DNA of 64,000 nt from DATHRK01 sp035513295 (GCA_035513295.1 DATKCH010000001.1:1-64000), one strand, 5' to 3'; shown: positions 1-8,780, counted from the first letter of the stretch. Numbers and translations: made by a program. Notes: generated from the sequence alone by a model not told the origin.

Positions 1-189
1 CCCGCCGACGCCGACAAGCTCCGCTTCGGCGTCGTCCACATGGCCTACCCCGAGATCCTCGCCGAGGCGTCCGCCGCCCTGCGCGAGCGCTACGGCGAGG
101 ACACCGAGATCCTCACGGGCCCCGTGACGCCGGTGATCGCGACGCACACGGGGCCGGGGGCGTGGGGGCTGGCGTGGATGGCGGGGTGA
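1..189 (+). CDS. DegV family protein, C-terminal fragment
   Basis: Only the last 62 codons lie in the window; the 5' part is outside. The end reads ...TGPVTPVIATHTGPGAWGLAW and then TGA. The pattern of G-P-V followed by H-T-GPGA-G is the typical C-terminus of DegV proteins, which bind a fatty acid and in some bacteria present it to fatty acid kinase. The lipid-binding N-terminal domain cannot be checked here. The gene converges on the flotillin gene with only 7 bases between the two stops. The family call is good for such a short piece; the function is inferred from the family. Confidence 0.72.
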   Translation, partial: PADADKLRFGVVHMAYPEILAEASAALRERYGEDTEILTGPVTPVIATHTGPGAWGLAWMAG

Positions 190-196
190 CGTAAGC

Positions 197-1720
197 TCAG
201 GCGCCGTCGCCGAACGAGATCCGGGTGCCGTCCGGCAACGCCGTCCACTCCTCGGGGGAGGTGGCGTCGCCTTCGGCTCTTCCCCCACGCGCGCCGCCCG
301 CCTCGCGTGCGCCCGGGGCGGATTCGTTCGCGCCGCCTCCCGACTCCGGCTCGGCGACCACCATGCCGGCGCCCTTCCGGGCGTTGCCGCCTCGCCGGCC
401 GCCGCCGCCCCCGGGGCCCTCATCTCGCGAGGGAACGGCGCGGCCCGCGCCGCGGCCGTGGCCGCCCACGGACCGTTTCAGGATCTCCGAGATGTCGATC
501 CCGAGCGACGACCCCAGCCCTTCCAGCGTGCGGAGCGCCGCGCCGACACGCTGGTTGGCCGCATTGCCCACGCCCGTGCCCGAGCCGTCGTCCAGCACGA
601 CGATCTTGTCGATGCTGATGCCGCGCACGGCTTCCACGGTCGTCTCGAGCAGCGCCGGCAGCTTCTCGGCCAACAGCACCGCGAAGCCGTCCGGGCCGGC
701 CTTGGTGACCTCCTCGTAGAGCAGACGAAGCGCCTCTGCTTGCGCCCTACCACTCTCGAGGATGGGTGAGGCGTCGGCCTGGGCCTTCGCGATCGCGGCG
801 GCGCGGGCGGCCTCGGCGGGCTCCACCACGTCGGCGCGCAGCCTCCGGCGCTGCAGCTCGATGCGCTGGTTCTCCAGCTCCTGCTGCGCCTCCACCTCCG
901 CGCGCTCGGCGTCGGCCTTGGCCACGCGCTCGGCAATTTCCGCCTCGCGCATCAGCTCGGCGTTGCGCACGCGCAGGGCGTTCTGCGCCTCGGCGATGGC
1001 GATGTCGGCCCTGGCCTCGGCGGTCTTGGCCGCCTCCCTGGCGGTGGCTTGACGCTGCATGGTCTCGGCCTCGCGCTCGGCCTCGGCCACCTCGGCCTGC
1101 TTGATGATGTCCGCCGTGCGGACGCGCCCGATCGCCTCCAGGTAGCCCACGTCGTCGCTGACGTTCTGGATCTTCAGCGTGTCGAGCTGGAGGCCGAGCT
1201 TCTGCAGGTCCTGGTGCGCCTCCTCGGTCAGCTCCTGGGCGAACCGGAGCCGATCCTCGTTGACCTCCTCGGGAGTCAGCGTGGCGAGAACGCCGCGCAG
1301 GTTGGCCGCGAGGGTCTCGCGCGCCAGGCCTTCGATCTCCACCATGGGCTTCCCGAGCAGACGCTCGACGGCGTTGTTGAAGACGCTGTCGGGCTGCGAT
1401 GCGACCTTCACGTTGGCGACCGCCTGCACCGCCAGCGGGATGCCCCCCTTGGAGAAGGCGTTCGTCACGCCGATCTCGAGCGGGATGGTGTCCAGCGGCA
1501 TCCAGTCCACGGATTCCACGATGGGCACGCGCAACGTCCTGCCGCCGACGACCACGCGATAGCCGACGGCGTCGCCGCTCTCGATGCGCCTGCGGCGGCC
1601 GGTGATGATGGCGGCCGTGTTGGGCGGCACGATGACGATCAGTGCGGATATGGTAGCGACGAGCGCCAGCAGCGCGGCGAGCACGACCCCGCCGATGATG
1701 AGTCCGATCTGCACGTCCAT
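197..1720 (-). CDS. Flotillin / SPFH-domain membrane protein (YqiK-like)
   Basis: 507 aa. A single N-terminal membrane segment (about residues 5-30, very hydrophobic) is followed by an SPFH (band 7) domain to about residue 200. Next comes a long Ala/Glu/Arg coiled coil (about 200-320) with the AEAEREAE type of repeats seen in flotillins, then a C-terminal oligomerisation part ending near residue 400. The last 80 or so residues are Gly/Arg-rich and low in complexity, which is longer than in typical flotillins. Flotillins scaffold membrane microdomains. A GGGAGG ribosome site precedes the ATG. The gene lies one base downstream of the YqiJ-like gene, a pairing known from yqiJ-yqiK and NfeD-flotillin operons, so the two are almost surely co-transcribed and act together in the inner membrane. 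Confidence 0.88.
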   Translation of the reverse strand: MDVQIGLIIGGVVLAALLALVATISALIVIVPPNTAAIITGRRRRIESGDAVGYRVVVGGRTLRVPIVESVDWMPLDTIPLEIGVTNAFSKGGIPLAVQAVANVKVASQPDSVFNNAVERLLGKPMVEIEGLARETLAANLRGVLATLTPEEVNEDRLRFAQELTEEAHQDLQKLGLQLDTLKIQNVSDDVGYLEAIGRVRTADIIKQAEVAEAEREAETMQRQATAREAAKTAEARADIAIAEAQNALRVRNAELMREAEIAERVAKADAERAEVEAQQELENQRIELQRRRLRADVVEPAEAARAAAIAKAQADASPILESGRAQAEALRLLYEEVTKAGPDGFAVLLAEKLPALLETTVEAVRGISIDKIVVLDDGSGTGVGNAANQRVGAALRTLEGLGSSLGIDISEILKRSVGGHGRGAGRAVPSRDEGPGGGGGRRGGNARKGAGMVVAEPESGGGANESAPGAREAGGARGGRAEGDATSPEEWTALPDGTRISFGDGA

Positions 1721-1721
1721 T

Positions 1722-2336
1722 TCAGCCTCCCTCGGTCAGTTCCTCGAGGGGCGCGACCAGGGCCACGCCGCCTTCCATGTCCACCACCACCACCGACTTC
1801 CATTGCGCCGGACTGCCGTCCGATTCCTGGAACGGGCGCGCGGCCAGCTCGTAGGTGCGATCGCGCCTCCGGACCAGGACGCGTCCGAGCCCGCGGGCGT
1901 TGATCGGCACGGTCACCATGGCGGGGAGTCCCACGAAGCCGCCTTCGCCCTCCAGGTCGCCGCTCTCGCTGGTCGCGAGGTAGCGGAACGTCGCGACGAC
2001 GAGCCCCATGGTCAGCGCGCCGGCGATGACGGCGGCGATCGCGGTCGTCAGCGGGCCGGTCCCCAGCCGGGTCAGCACGGTGCCGGTCGCGCCGATGCCG
2101 AAGAGGAGGTACGTGATCGCCCGCAGCGACAGGATCTTGAGGCCGTGCCCCCCGTGGGTGTCCGCGTGGAGGTTGTCCGCGTCCAGGTCGACCCCGTCCA
2201 CATCCAGGTCGAGCCCGTCCACGTCCAGGTCCACGTCGCCCGCGTCGACGTCGGCGTCGCCGAACAGGTTGCCGAACGCCGAGAGCAGCAGCATGCCTCC
2301 GCCGACCACGAGCGCGAAGAGGTAGAATTGTGACAT
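1722..2336 (-). CDS. YqiJ/NfeD-like membrane protein with OB-fold
   Basis: 204 aa from the ATG at 2336, chosen because an AAGGGGGG site lies just upstream and the protein then starts directly with a membrane segment (MSQFYLFALVVGGGM). Order: TM1 (about 4-22), an Asp-rich linker of alternating D-V-D-L (about 27-60), two or three more TM helices (about 65-120), and a C-terminal beta-rich OB-like domain with a conserved G-L-P-A-M-V start. This matches the YqiJ/NfeD-like partners of flotillins, thought to help assemble flotillin microdomains. The Asp-rich linker, encoded by a 21-bp tandem repeat, is a common feature of this family. It sits directly upstream of the flotillin gene in one operon. 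Confidence 0.8.
   Translation of the reverse strand: MSQFYLFALVVGGGMLLLSAFGNLFGDADVDAGDVDLDVDGLDLDVDGVDLDADNLHADTHGGHGLKILSLRAITYLLFGIGATGTVLTRLGTGPLTTAIAAVIAGALTMGLVVATFRYLATSESGDLEGEGGFVGLPAMVTVPINARGLGRVLVRRRDRTYELAARPFQESDGSPAQWKSVVVVDMEGGVALVAPLEELTEGG
2182..2235. repeat. 21-bp tandem repeat, about 2.5 copies, in the YqiJ-like gene
   Basis: On the plus strand the unit TCCAGGTCGANCCCGTCCACN occurs at 2182-2202 and 2203-2223, then as a partial third copy. It encodes the repeated Val-Asp-Gly-x-Asp-Leu-Asp heptad of the acidic linker. The unit is a multiple of three, so copy-number change would lengthen or shorten the linker without breaking the frame. Confidence 0.8.
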
Positions 2337-2561
2337 CGGGGCCCCCCTTCGGTCGAGTGTCGGAGCTACACGTAGTACGCGGTCGGTCCTCCGCAACTTC
2401 ACGAAAAGGGGTGCAAAGAAGAAGGTCCGGCCCGCCCCGAGGGACGAACCGGACCCGATTCCGGCGCAGCCAGCGAGCGCGCCGACGCGAAGGATTACCG
2501 CGCCACGCGGGCCTTCGCGTATCTCAACACGGCCGTTCCTCCGCCGTCGCGCTCACCGGAC

Positions 2562-3131
2562 TCAGTGGCCGCCGTCTCCGTGCTCCCGCTTCTCGCCCCG
2601 GTGGCCGCGCATGCCGCGCTCGCCCCGCTCTCCGCGCCGGGCGCGCATCCGCTCGCGCAGCAGCTCGCGCTGCCCGTCGGTGAGCACGTCGCGCGCCTCC
2701 TCCATCGCGTCGCGGGAATTGTCCATGATCGCCCGCCTGTCGTCGCGCGTGCGGTCCATGAAGTCGCGCATCTTCTGCCGATCCTCGTCGCTCATCCGCG
2801 GGCGCTCCGGCTCGCGCGGGCGATCCTCGTCCCGCGGCCGGATCCGCCCGGCGCGCGCGCCCTCGCCGGGCCGGAACTCGGGCAGCCCGAGCTCGTCACG
2901 GACGGTTTCGATGCGCTGAAGGTGCGTCGCGTTCTCGGTCCGGAGCCGCTCGCGGATCGCCCCGAGACGCGCTACCTGGTCTTCCGTCAGATCCAGCTCG
3001 TCGCTCAGCTCGAGCCAATGCTCCAGCGGCGCGGCGCCGCCGTGGCCGAACGGGTCCCGCTGCGCGGCGCCGGCCGCCGGAATCATGAGCGCGAGAAGCG
3101 CCGTGAGCATGACCGTTCTGCGTGTGTTCAT
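2562..3131 (-). CDS. Periplasmic Spy/CpxP-like (LTXXQ-type) protein
   Basis: 189 aa from the ATG that gives a clean signal peptide (MNTRRTVMLTALLALMIP... cleavage after AAGAAQ). The mature part is helical and charged. It has a first motif D-L-T-E-D-Q-V near residue 52 and a second, V-L-T-D-G-Q-R-E-L-L, near residue 150, the paired LTxxQ pattern of the Spy/CpxP fold. The segment between is rich in Arg/Glu/Asp, and the tail is Arg/Gly/His-rich. Spy/CpxP proteins are periplasmic ATP-independent chaperones or stress sensors, and in metal-linked relatives (CnrX/ZraP) they bind metals; the His-rich tail would fit metal binding, but this is inference. It is divergent from the GGDEF/EAL gene. Confidence 0.62.
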   Translation of the reverse strand: MNTRRTVMLTALLALMIPAAGAAQRDPFGHGGAAPLEHWLELSDELDLTEDQVARLGAIRERLRTENATHLQRIETVRDELGLPEFRPGEGARAGRIRPRDEDRPREPERPRMSDEDRQKMRDFMDRTRDDRRAIMDNSRDAMEEARDVLTDGQRELLRERMRARRGERGERGMRGHRGEKREHGDGGH

Positions 3132-3300
3132 TCCATCCCTCCACTGGGAAGCCGGCCCGGCGGGCGCCGGTCCGTACATCGTTCCTCGGTTCCAGTCCTT
3201 CGGACGCGCCCTGCGACGGAGTCGTTAAAGGCGCTCGAGAGGAGCGCGGCGTTGCACCGCCGTCCTTGACGACACGGCGCTGGGCGGGTAGTAACAACTC

Positions 3301-3316
3301 GACCCAGCGGTGGGTC
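3301..3316. promoter_or_regulatory. Inverted repeat GACCCA-N4-TGGGTC in a divergent intergenic region
   Basis: A perfect 6-bp inverted repeat with a 4-base centre lies 59 bp before the GGDEF/EAL start, in the 244-bp region between that gene and the divergent LTXXQ gene. It could be an operator or a small hairpin. No further evidence supports either role. Confidence 0.25.
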
Positions 3317-3375
3317 TACCTCCCCCCGGACCGCGACCGCTCGTTACTTCGGACCCGCCGTGGTTTCCGTGCCCT

Positions 3376-6006
3376 ATGCGCTTCGCCCGCTGTCTGGTCC
3401 TGCTGGCGGCCGTGGCCGCCCCCGCGGCGCTGCGCGCCCAGGGCGAGGCCCGTGACCCCGGCGCGCTGGACCGGATCGATCGGGCCACGGACGCCGCGCC
3501 CCAGCGGGCCGACCAAGGCGCCGCGCCGCTCGAGCGCTCGCTATGGCCCCCCGGCGAGTCCTTGGCCGCGCTCCTGCGCGACGACGACGGGGACCTGATC
3601 CCGGACCGCGTCGGCGAGCTGGTCACCGTATCCGGACGCGCCTCCGTGGGTCTCGGCGTCCTCACGCGCCGCACGATGCACGTCTTCATCCAGGGCCCGA
3701 GCAGGGGCATCCTGCTGATCGGAGGGCCGCGCGGCGAGCCGGTCGTCGAGGGGGACCTGGTCGAGGCCTACGGCACCCTGGGCTTCGCGGACGGGGTCGC
3801 GGGGCTGAACGTCCGGGGCTACCGCGTGGCCGCCCGCGAGCGACGTCCGCCGGTCCCGGAGCACGTCGACCTGGAGGATCTCGGTGAGGCGCTCGAGAGC
3901 CGCGTCGTGCACGTCAGCGCGGAGGTCGTCGGCTGGAGGGAGAGCGAGCTCGGCCCGGCGCTGCTCATCCGATCCGGCTCGGGCGCGACCGTGGAAGTCC
4001 TGATGCCCGTGGCGTTCGCCGTCCCCGCCGACCTCGAGCCAGGGTCGATGGTTGAGGTGATGGGGATCGTGGGCCAGGAGGATTTCGACCCGCCCTACGA
4101 CGCCGGCTATCGAATCCACGTGCGGGCGCCCGAGGACATCGCGGTCATCGCCTCTCCGGGCCGGGTGAACGATCGCGTCCTCTACGCGCTGGCGGCCGCC
4201 CTCGCGGCGCTGCTCCTGTGGCTCGCTACGCTGCGGCGGCAAGTGGCGCGCCGGTCCGCGGACCTGCGGGAGTCGGAGGAGCGTTACCGGTTGCTCGTGC
4301 AGCAGTCGCCGGCGCCGGTCCTCGTGTACACCGATGGCGCCGTCGCGTACGCCAACTCGGCGGCCGGAGAGCTGTTCGGAGCGGACGGCGACCAGCTCAT
4401 CGGGCGGCGCGTGGAAGACATCCTCCCCAGCCAGCTCACCGAGGCCGTGGCATCACCGGAAGCCGGTCCGTCGGAGGCAGGGGCCGGCGGGCGGTCGCGG
4501 GAGGCGACCATCGTGCGAGCGGACGGCAGCGGGCTCGACCTCGATGCGGTCACGACGCACACCCGCTTTCGTGGGCGCGACTCCGTCCAGGTCGTCCTGC
4601 GCGACATCACCGCGCGCAATGCCCGCGAGCAGCGGCTTCGCCACGACTCGCTGCACGATCCCCTGACGGGCCTGCCGAACCGAGCTCTGTTCCTCGACCG
4701 CCTCGAGCAGGCGATCAAACACGGGCGCCGGCACGAGGGCGCGGAGTTCGCCGTGCTGTTCCTCGACCTCGACCGGTTCAAGATCGTCAACGACAGCCTC
4801 GGGCACCTCCAGGGCGACAAGCTCCTGCAGGAAGTGGCCGAGCGGTTGCGGGGCGTGACGCGCGACGAGGACACGGTCGCCCGGCTGGGCGGCGACGAGT
4901 TCGCCATCCTCATCAACGACGTGCAAGACCTGGGCGACGCGACCCGCGTGGCGGACCGGGTCGGCGAGGTCCTGTCCGCGCCGCTCACCCTCGCCGGCCA
5001 CGAGATCGGCGTCAGCGCGAGCACCGGCATCGCGCTGAGTTGGACGGACTACGAGGACCCGCTGGACGTGCTGCGGGACGCGGACACCGCGATGTATCGC
5101 GCCAAGGACCAGGGCGTCGGCCGCTACCAGGTGTTCGACCGGGAGATGCACGCGGCGGCGATGGAGCAGCTCCGGCTGGAGGCGGACCTGCGCAAGGCCG
5201 TCGAAAATGGCGAGTTCGGGGTTCGCTATCAGCCCATCGTGGACATCGACTCGGGCGCGCTCGTGGGCTTCGAGGCGCTCGTCCGCTGGCAGGTGCGCGA
5301 CGGCCCGGAGATACGGCCCGCGGGCTTCATCGACCTCGCCGAGGAGACCGGCTTGATCGTCCCCATGGGCTGGCTCGTCCTGCGCCAGGCCTGCACCCAG
5401 TTGCGCGAGTGGAAAGACGAGTTTCACCTGTCGGGCCCCGTTCTCAGCGTGCACGTCAACCTGTCGGGCAAACAGGTAGCCCATCCGGACCTGGCCGACC
5501 GCATCGAGGGGATCCTGGCCGAGACCGGGCTGCATCCGGAGGACCTCAAGATCGAGATCACCGAGAGCGTCGCCATGGACGAGACGGAGTCCACCGCGGC
5601 CGCGCTCGCCCGCCTGCAGCGGAGCGGCGTGCCGGTGTGCATTGACGACTTCGGCACCGGCTACTCCTCGCTCAGCTATCTGCACCGTTTTCCGTTCGAC
5701 GCGCTCAAGATCGACCGCTCCTTCATCAGCGGCGGGGACGCCACGAGCAGCGTGAACTGGGAGATCGTGAACGCGATCGTGACGCTCGCCGGACAGCTCG
5801 GGAAGGGCGTGATCGCCGAGGGGGTGGAGACGCCGGAGCAGCTTGGCTTCCTGCGCGCGATCGGTGCGCCACAGGCGCAGGGCAACATGATCGCTCCGGC
5901 GCTGACCCTCGAGGAGGCGCGGGAATTCCTCGCAAGGGCCACCCGCGAAGGACCGCGGGCGCCGTGGCGGATGGGCGACGCGCTGGCGGGATCGTTTTCC
6001 GACTGA
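3376..6006 (+). CDS. Membrane-bound PAS-GGDEF-EAL cyclic di-GMP protein
   Basis: 876 aa from the ATG at 3376, which begins a signal peptide (RFARCLVLLAAVAAPAALRA). Domains in order: a periplasmic part (about 30-260) with an OB-like beta region; a TM helix (about 268-285) followed by an Arg-rich stop-transfer; a PAS domain (about 300-410); a GGDEF diguanylate cyclase with an intact GGDEF motif at 505-509; and an EAL phosphodiesterase with EAL at 633-635, DDFGTGYSSL at 757 and a downstream AEGVET. Both catalytic signatures look complete, so it could make or break cyclic di-GMP; one activity usually dominates and sequence alone does not show which. The periplasmic part is presumably the sensor. 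It stands alone, convergent with the next gene. Confidence 0.9.
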   Translation: MRFARCLVLLAAVAAPAALRAQGEARDPGALDRIDRATDAAPQRADQGAAPLERSLWPPGESLAALLRDDDGDLIPDRVGELVTVSGRASVGLGVLTRRTMHVFIQGPSRGILLIGGPRGEPVVEGDLVEAYGTLGFADGVAGLNVRGYRVAARERRPPVPEHVDLEDLGEALESRVVHVSAEVVGWRESELGPALLIRSGSGATVEVLMPVAFAVPADLEPGSMVEVMGIVGQEDFDPPYDAGYRIHVRAPEDIAVIASPGRVNDRVLYALAAALAALLLWLATLRRQVARRSADLRESEERYRLLVQQSPAPVLVYTDGAVAYANSAAGELFGADGDQLIGRRVEDILPSQLTEAVASPEAGPSEAGAGGRSREATIVRADGSGLDLDAVTTHTRFRGRDSVQVVLRDITARNAREQRLRHDSLHDPLTGLPNRALFLDRLEQAIKHGRRHEGAEFAVLFLDLDRFKIVNDSLGHLQGDKLLQEVAERLRGVTRDEDTVARLGGDEFAILINDVQDLGDATRVADRVGEVLSAPLTLAGHEIGVSASTGIALSWTDYEDPLDVLRDADTAMYRAKDQGVGRYQVFDREMHAAAMEQLRLEADLRKAVENGEFGVRYQPIVDIDSGALVGFEALVRWQVRDGPEIRPAGFIDLAEETGLIVPMGWLVLRQACTQLREWKDEFHLSGPVLSVHVNLSGKQVAHPDLADRIEGILAETGLHPEDLKIEITESVAMDETESTAAALARLQRSGVPVCIDDFGTGYSSLSYLHRFPFDALKIDRSFISGGDATSSVNWEIVNAIVTLAGQLGKGVIAEGVETPEQLGFLRAIGAPQAQGNMIAPALTLEEAREFLARATREGPRAPWRMGDALAGSFSD

Positions 6007-6034
6007 TCCGGCGGACCGCGTCCGGCACCTAGGC

Positions 6035-6568
6035 CTATTCCTGCCCGCCGGAGCGCCGTTCCCGCAGCTCCCTCACGAGCACGTCGATGATCGCCGCCAC
6101 GGCCGGACGCGCTCGCAGGCCGTGGGCAGCCCGCAGGTGGCTTTCGGCCGCGCTCCAGCGCCCCGCGCCGATTTCCAGTTCCGCCAACTGAGCGCGCAGG
6201 AGCGCCTCGTTGCTGGTGGATCGGAGCGGACCCTGGAGGGCCTGCTCCAGGTGTTCCCGCGCGGCCCCGGTTTCCCGGTCGTGGGCCAGCAGCAGGCCCT
6301 GAACCCAGTGGAAGTAGGCTCGATGGCGCCGGGCCAGGAACGTCGGCCGCGGCGTGCCCGCGAGCAGGCGCCGCGCCTTGTCCCGGTCCTCCTTGAGCAG
6401 CGCCTGCCAGGCCGCGAACACGGACCCGTAGCGCCAGTGCCCCCACAGCACCACGAGGGCCGCGGCCGCGAGCGCGGCGCCCAGCCCCATGCGTCCCTGC
6501 AGGAAGTTGGCGAACGCCAGCAGCGAAGCGCCGGTGACGAGCAGCCACCGGGTGCGCGCGGAGAACAC
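6035..6568 (-). CDS. Small membrane-anchored TPR-like protein, unknown function
   Basis: 177 aa. Two close membrane segments (about 8-24 and 29-46) precede a helical soluble part with TPR-like spacing (A-R-E-H-L-E-Q-A-L, then A-E-S-H-L-R-A-A). It ends in a charged ERRSGGQE tail. The start is GTG at 6568 without a clear ribosome site, so the true start may differ. I do not recognise a family. The gene lies 46 bases upstream of nothing in its own direction and converges with the GGDEF/EAL gene. Confidence 0.55.
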   Translation of the reverse strand: MFSARTRWLLVTGASLLAFANFLQGRMGLGAALAAAALVVLWGHWRYGSVFAAWQALLKEDRDKARRLLAGTPRPTFLARRHRAYFHWVQGLLLAHDRETGAAREHLEQALQGPLRSTSNEALLRAQLAELEIGAGRWSAAESHLRAAHGLRARPAVAAIIDVLVRELRERRSGGQE

Positions 6569-6614
6569 TAGCGTACCGCGGCAGGGGGGCCGCGACTACT
6601 CGACCGCGCCACGC

Positions 6615-7442
6615 TCAGCCCAGGGAGTCGAGGCAGCTCCGAAGGTCCCTGGCGAGGCAGGTGTGGGAGGGCGTATCCCGCAGCGTGTACCTGCTCGCCT
6701 CGGTCAACCGGAGCGCCATCAGCAGGTCCAGGAACCGGCCAATGTAGTCGCTCTCGAACGCGACCACGAACTCCTGGTCATCGAGCCCGTAGCTGTAGGT
6801 GGTGTTGAGCTTGACGTCCGGCCACTCGTGGCCCACGCGGATGTGCTCGTCCATCATCCTCTGGCGGTCTTCCTGCGCCAGAGTGTACCACTCGCGCGTC
6901 TTCACGAAGGGGTACACGAACAGGAACTTCGACCCCTGCGGATTGATGGCGATGCGCGCCTGGTCGAGCCGGTCCTCGCCGGCGTATTTCTCCAGGTACT
7001 CCTCCTCGTACCGGTTCACGTAGATGGACCGGCGCGTGAGGGCGAAGTACGAGTGGGGCATGCTCAGGTAGCCGCTGAGGCCGGCGCGGTTCAGGTCCCC
7101 CGCCAGCGCGTCGATGTGGTCGATGTCGCGCGACGCCTGCCAGAGCATGAAGTCGGAGTCCCCGCGCGTGCCCACGGTGGAGTAGGAGTAGACCATGAAG
7201 TCCCGCCCGTGGCGGCCGATGACGTCCACGAACTCCCGCTTGTGTTCCTCCCTCACGTCCGCGGGGAGCCGGCGCCACGCCGGGTCGAGCCGATAGAACG
7301 CGAAACGCACGCATTCGCGGTCCCGCGTCTTCTCCTGCTCGCGCCGGATCTGCTCCCAGGCGTCTTCCTCGAACGCCGGGCGCTGTACGTGGCCCGGGCG
7401 AACGCCGCGTGGGGCGTTGGCGGTCGGTTCGGTCGTGGACAT
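6615..7442 (-). CDS. hemQ: HemQ, coproheme decarboxylase (chlorite dismutase family)
   Basis: 275 aa from ATG at 7442. It carries the family hallmarks: Y177-P-F-V-K181, matching the catalytic Tyr-xxx-Lys pair of Firmicutes-type HemQ (Tyr145/Lys149), and M-M-D-E-H200, matching the proximal haem-ligand His in M-M-x-E-H. There is no Arg-rich chlorite-dismutase signature. HemQ performs the last step of the coproporphyrin-dependent haem pathway, oxidative decarboxylation of coproheme to haem b. This pathway is used by many monoderms and also by some Gemmatimonadota and Acidobacteriota-type lineages. The first 30 residues are extra and look disordered. No other haem genes are adjacent, so it stands alone here. 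Confidence 0.82.
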   Translation of the reverse strand: MSTTEPTANAPRGVRPGHVQRPAFEEDAWEQIRREQEKTRDRECVRFAFYRLDPAWRRLPADVREEHKREFVDVIGRHGRDFMVYSYSTVGTRGDSDFMLWQASRDIDHIDALAGDLNRAGLSGYLSMPHSYFALTRRSIYVNRYEEEYLEKYAGEDRLDQARIAINPQGSKFLFVYPFVKTREWYTLAQEDRQRMMDEHIRVGHEWPDVKLNTTYSYGLDDQEFVVAFESDYIGRFLDLLMALRLTEASRYTLRDTPSHTCLARDLRSCLDSLG

Positions 7443-7626
7443 TAGGTCCGCCGTTTCTTCGAAGGGGCGGTGACCCCGGGGTGGACGTCGATGGATTCGC
7501 GAAACTTCCGACAACCCCCGCGCGGGAGCAAGCCGGAGAATGCCCGTAGGGGTTACCCCCACCGTGGAGGGCGTCGGCGACAGTCCGGGGGGTCGGGGGA
7601 GGAGAGGAGCTCGATCGGGGCCCGGG

Positions 7627-7735
7627 CTAGCCGCCCTTGGATCGCCCCTGCTTCTGCGCGCTTTCCTTGACGTGCTCGTACTGACGCTCGTCCTTCTTGC
7701 TCCAGGAATCAGGCGGGGCGCCGGCCGGTCGAGCG
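7627..7735 (-). pseudogene. Remnant of a small 'SWSKKxERQYEHIKES' protein
   Basis: An open frame of about 35 codons ends at the TAG at 7627 and reads SWSKKDERQYEHVKES followed by AQKQGRSKGG. This is the N-terminal signature of a widespread small bacterial protein of roughly 60 aa (W-S-K-K-x-E-R-Q-Y-E-H-I-K-E-S). The usual downstream half, ending in an A-x-E-I-A-A-x-x-V-N-K motif, is missing. No ATG, GTG or TTG in frame lies between it and the stop of the gene upstream at 7736. It is probably a decayed copy, though a CTG or other unusual start cannot be excluded. Confidence 0.4.
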
Positions 7736-8224
7736 TCAGCCGGTTGTCGGGGGGCGGGGGTCCTGCGCGGCGCGCACGCCCAGGTAACCGGCCGCGGTGG
7801 CCAGCGCCTCCCTTTCCGCGCGCCCCTTGCGGTCACCCAACCCCAGGAAGCCACCCGAGGCCTCGGCGACTGCGCGTCCGATCGCGAGCAGGCCATTCTT
7901 GAAGGAATCCCCCACCTCGGGCGGCCAGTGCAGGTCCACTACGGCGGCGACGCGGCGCAACCCGTCCACAGCGTCCCTGTCGTCGGCCGCATAACGGGCC
8001 AGCAACCGGGCGCCGTCGTGGGTCAGGTCCGAGAGCACGAGGTCGAGCAGGGGGCCGCCGTCCGGCCGCGCGCGCTCCACCACGCGCGCGAGTTCGTCGA
8101 CCTCGCGCTCGTCCACGGCGCCGTCGGACCCCGCTACGAGGGAAAACATCCACAGCGGGCCAAAGGTCAGCGTGTCGCGATCCGCGGCGGTCAGGGAATC
8201 CAGGCCGGGGCTGTGAGTGCTCAT
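7736..8224 (-). CDS. TerB-like cytoplasmic protein, unknown function
   Basis: 162 aa. The N-terminal half has an acidic D-G-A-V-D-E-R-E segment preceded by a hydrophobic helix, the spacing seen in TerB-like (tellurite-resistance B) helical domains. A helical second half has a Gly-rich stretch (EASGGFLGLGDRKG). The match is weak and no activity can be named. The ATG at 8224 overlaps the stop of the upstream membrane protein gene (ATGA), so the two are translationally coupled. Confidence 0.5.
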   Translation of the reverse strand: MSTHSPGLDSLTAADRDTLTFGPLWMFSLVAGSDGAVDEREVDELARVVERARPDGGPLLDLVLSDLTHDGARLLARYAADDRDAVDGLRRVAAVVDLHWPPEVGDSFKNGLLAIGRAVAEASGGFLGLGDRKGRAEREALATAAGYLGVRAAQDPRPPTTG

Positions 8225-8742
8225 GACGGTTCCTCCTTGGGGGGTGTCGGGATCCGGGCGGACGCATCGGAAGCCAGGCCGAAAAAGAGTCGGGTGCCTG
8301 GGCGGCCGAGGGACCGGAACAGCCACGCGAACCACCCGATCGCGAGCGTTCCGGTCGGAAGCAGCACCGGCACCACCGAGGCGGCGGGCCAGCTCCCGCC
8401 CATGAAGCTGAAGGTCGCGCCTACCGGCGCGATCAGGCTGAGGATCATCAAGAGGAGCGTCCCGAGCGCCGCGGCCGCCGCGATCCTGCGCGCCCACCTC
8501 CACGCGCGCGCGTCGCCGCCCCGCAAGCCCCGAAACAGGGCCAGCCCCGTGAGACCGACGGCCAACGGGACCGGCAGCAGAAACACGCCTGTCCGCGCCG
8601 AGCTCACCAGCTCCAGCAGCCCGCCCAGGAAACCGGCGCCCGAGGCCAGCAGGAAGAACCACGCGCCGAGCCGGACGCCGGCCGGAACATCGCTGGCCGG
8701 GTCAGCTGCCGGAACGGCCCGAGGAGGGGACTCGAGAGTCAT
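8221..8742 (-). CDS. Four-helix integral membrane protein, unknown function
   Basis: 173 aa. Four hydrophobic segments (about 27-45, 50-70, 88-108 and 120-140), with a short soluble N-terminus and a charged C-terminus ending in PPKEEPS. I recognise no family. It is the first gene of a two-gene unit whose second gene (TerB-like) starts inside its stop codon. It diverges from the ArsR operon, with 113 bases between the start codons. Confidence 0.55.
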   Translation of the reverse strand: MTLESPPRAVPAADPASDVPAGVRLGAWFFLLASGAGFLGGLLELVSSARTGVFLLPVPLAVGLTGLALFRGLRGGDARAWRWARRIAAAAALGTLLLMILSLIAPVGATFSFMGGSWPAASVVPVLLPTGTLAIGWFAWLFRSLGRPGTRLFFGLASDASARIPTPPKEEPS

Positions 8743-8780
8743 TTCCCACTAGTAGGCGCGGAAACCTCCGAACGCCACGG

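Noticed and set aside
4218..5645. Open frame of 475 codons on the plus strand overlapping the GGDEF/EAL gene
   Set aside because: Arg/Pro/Gly-rich with no domain. It lies inside a gene with clear motifs, so it is a product of high GC.
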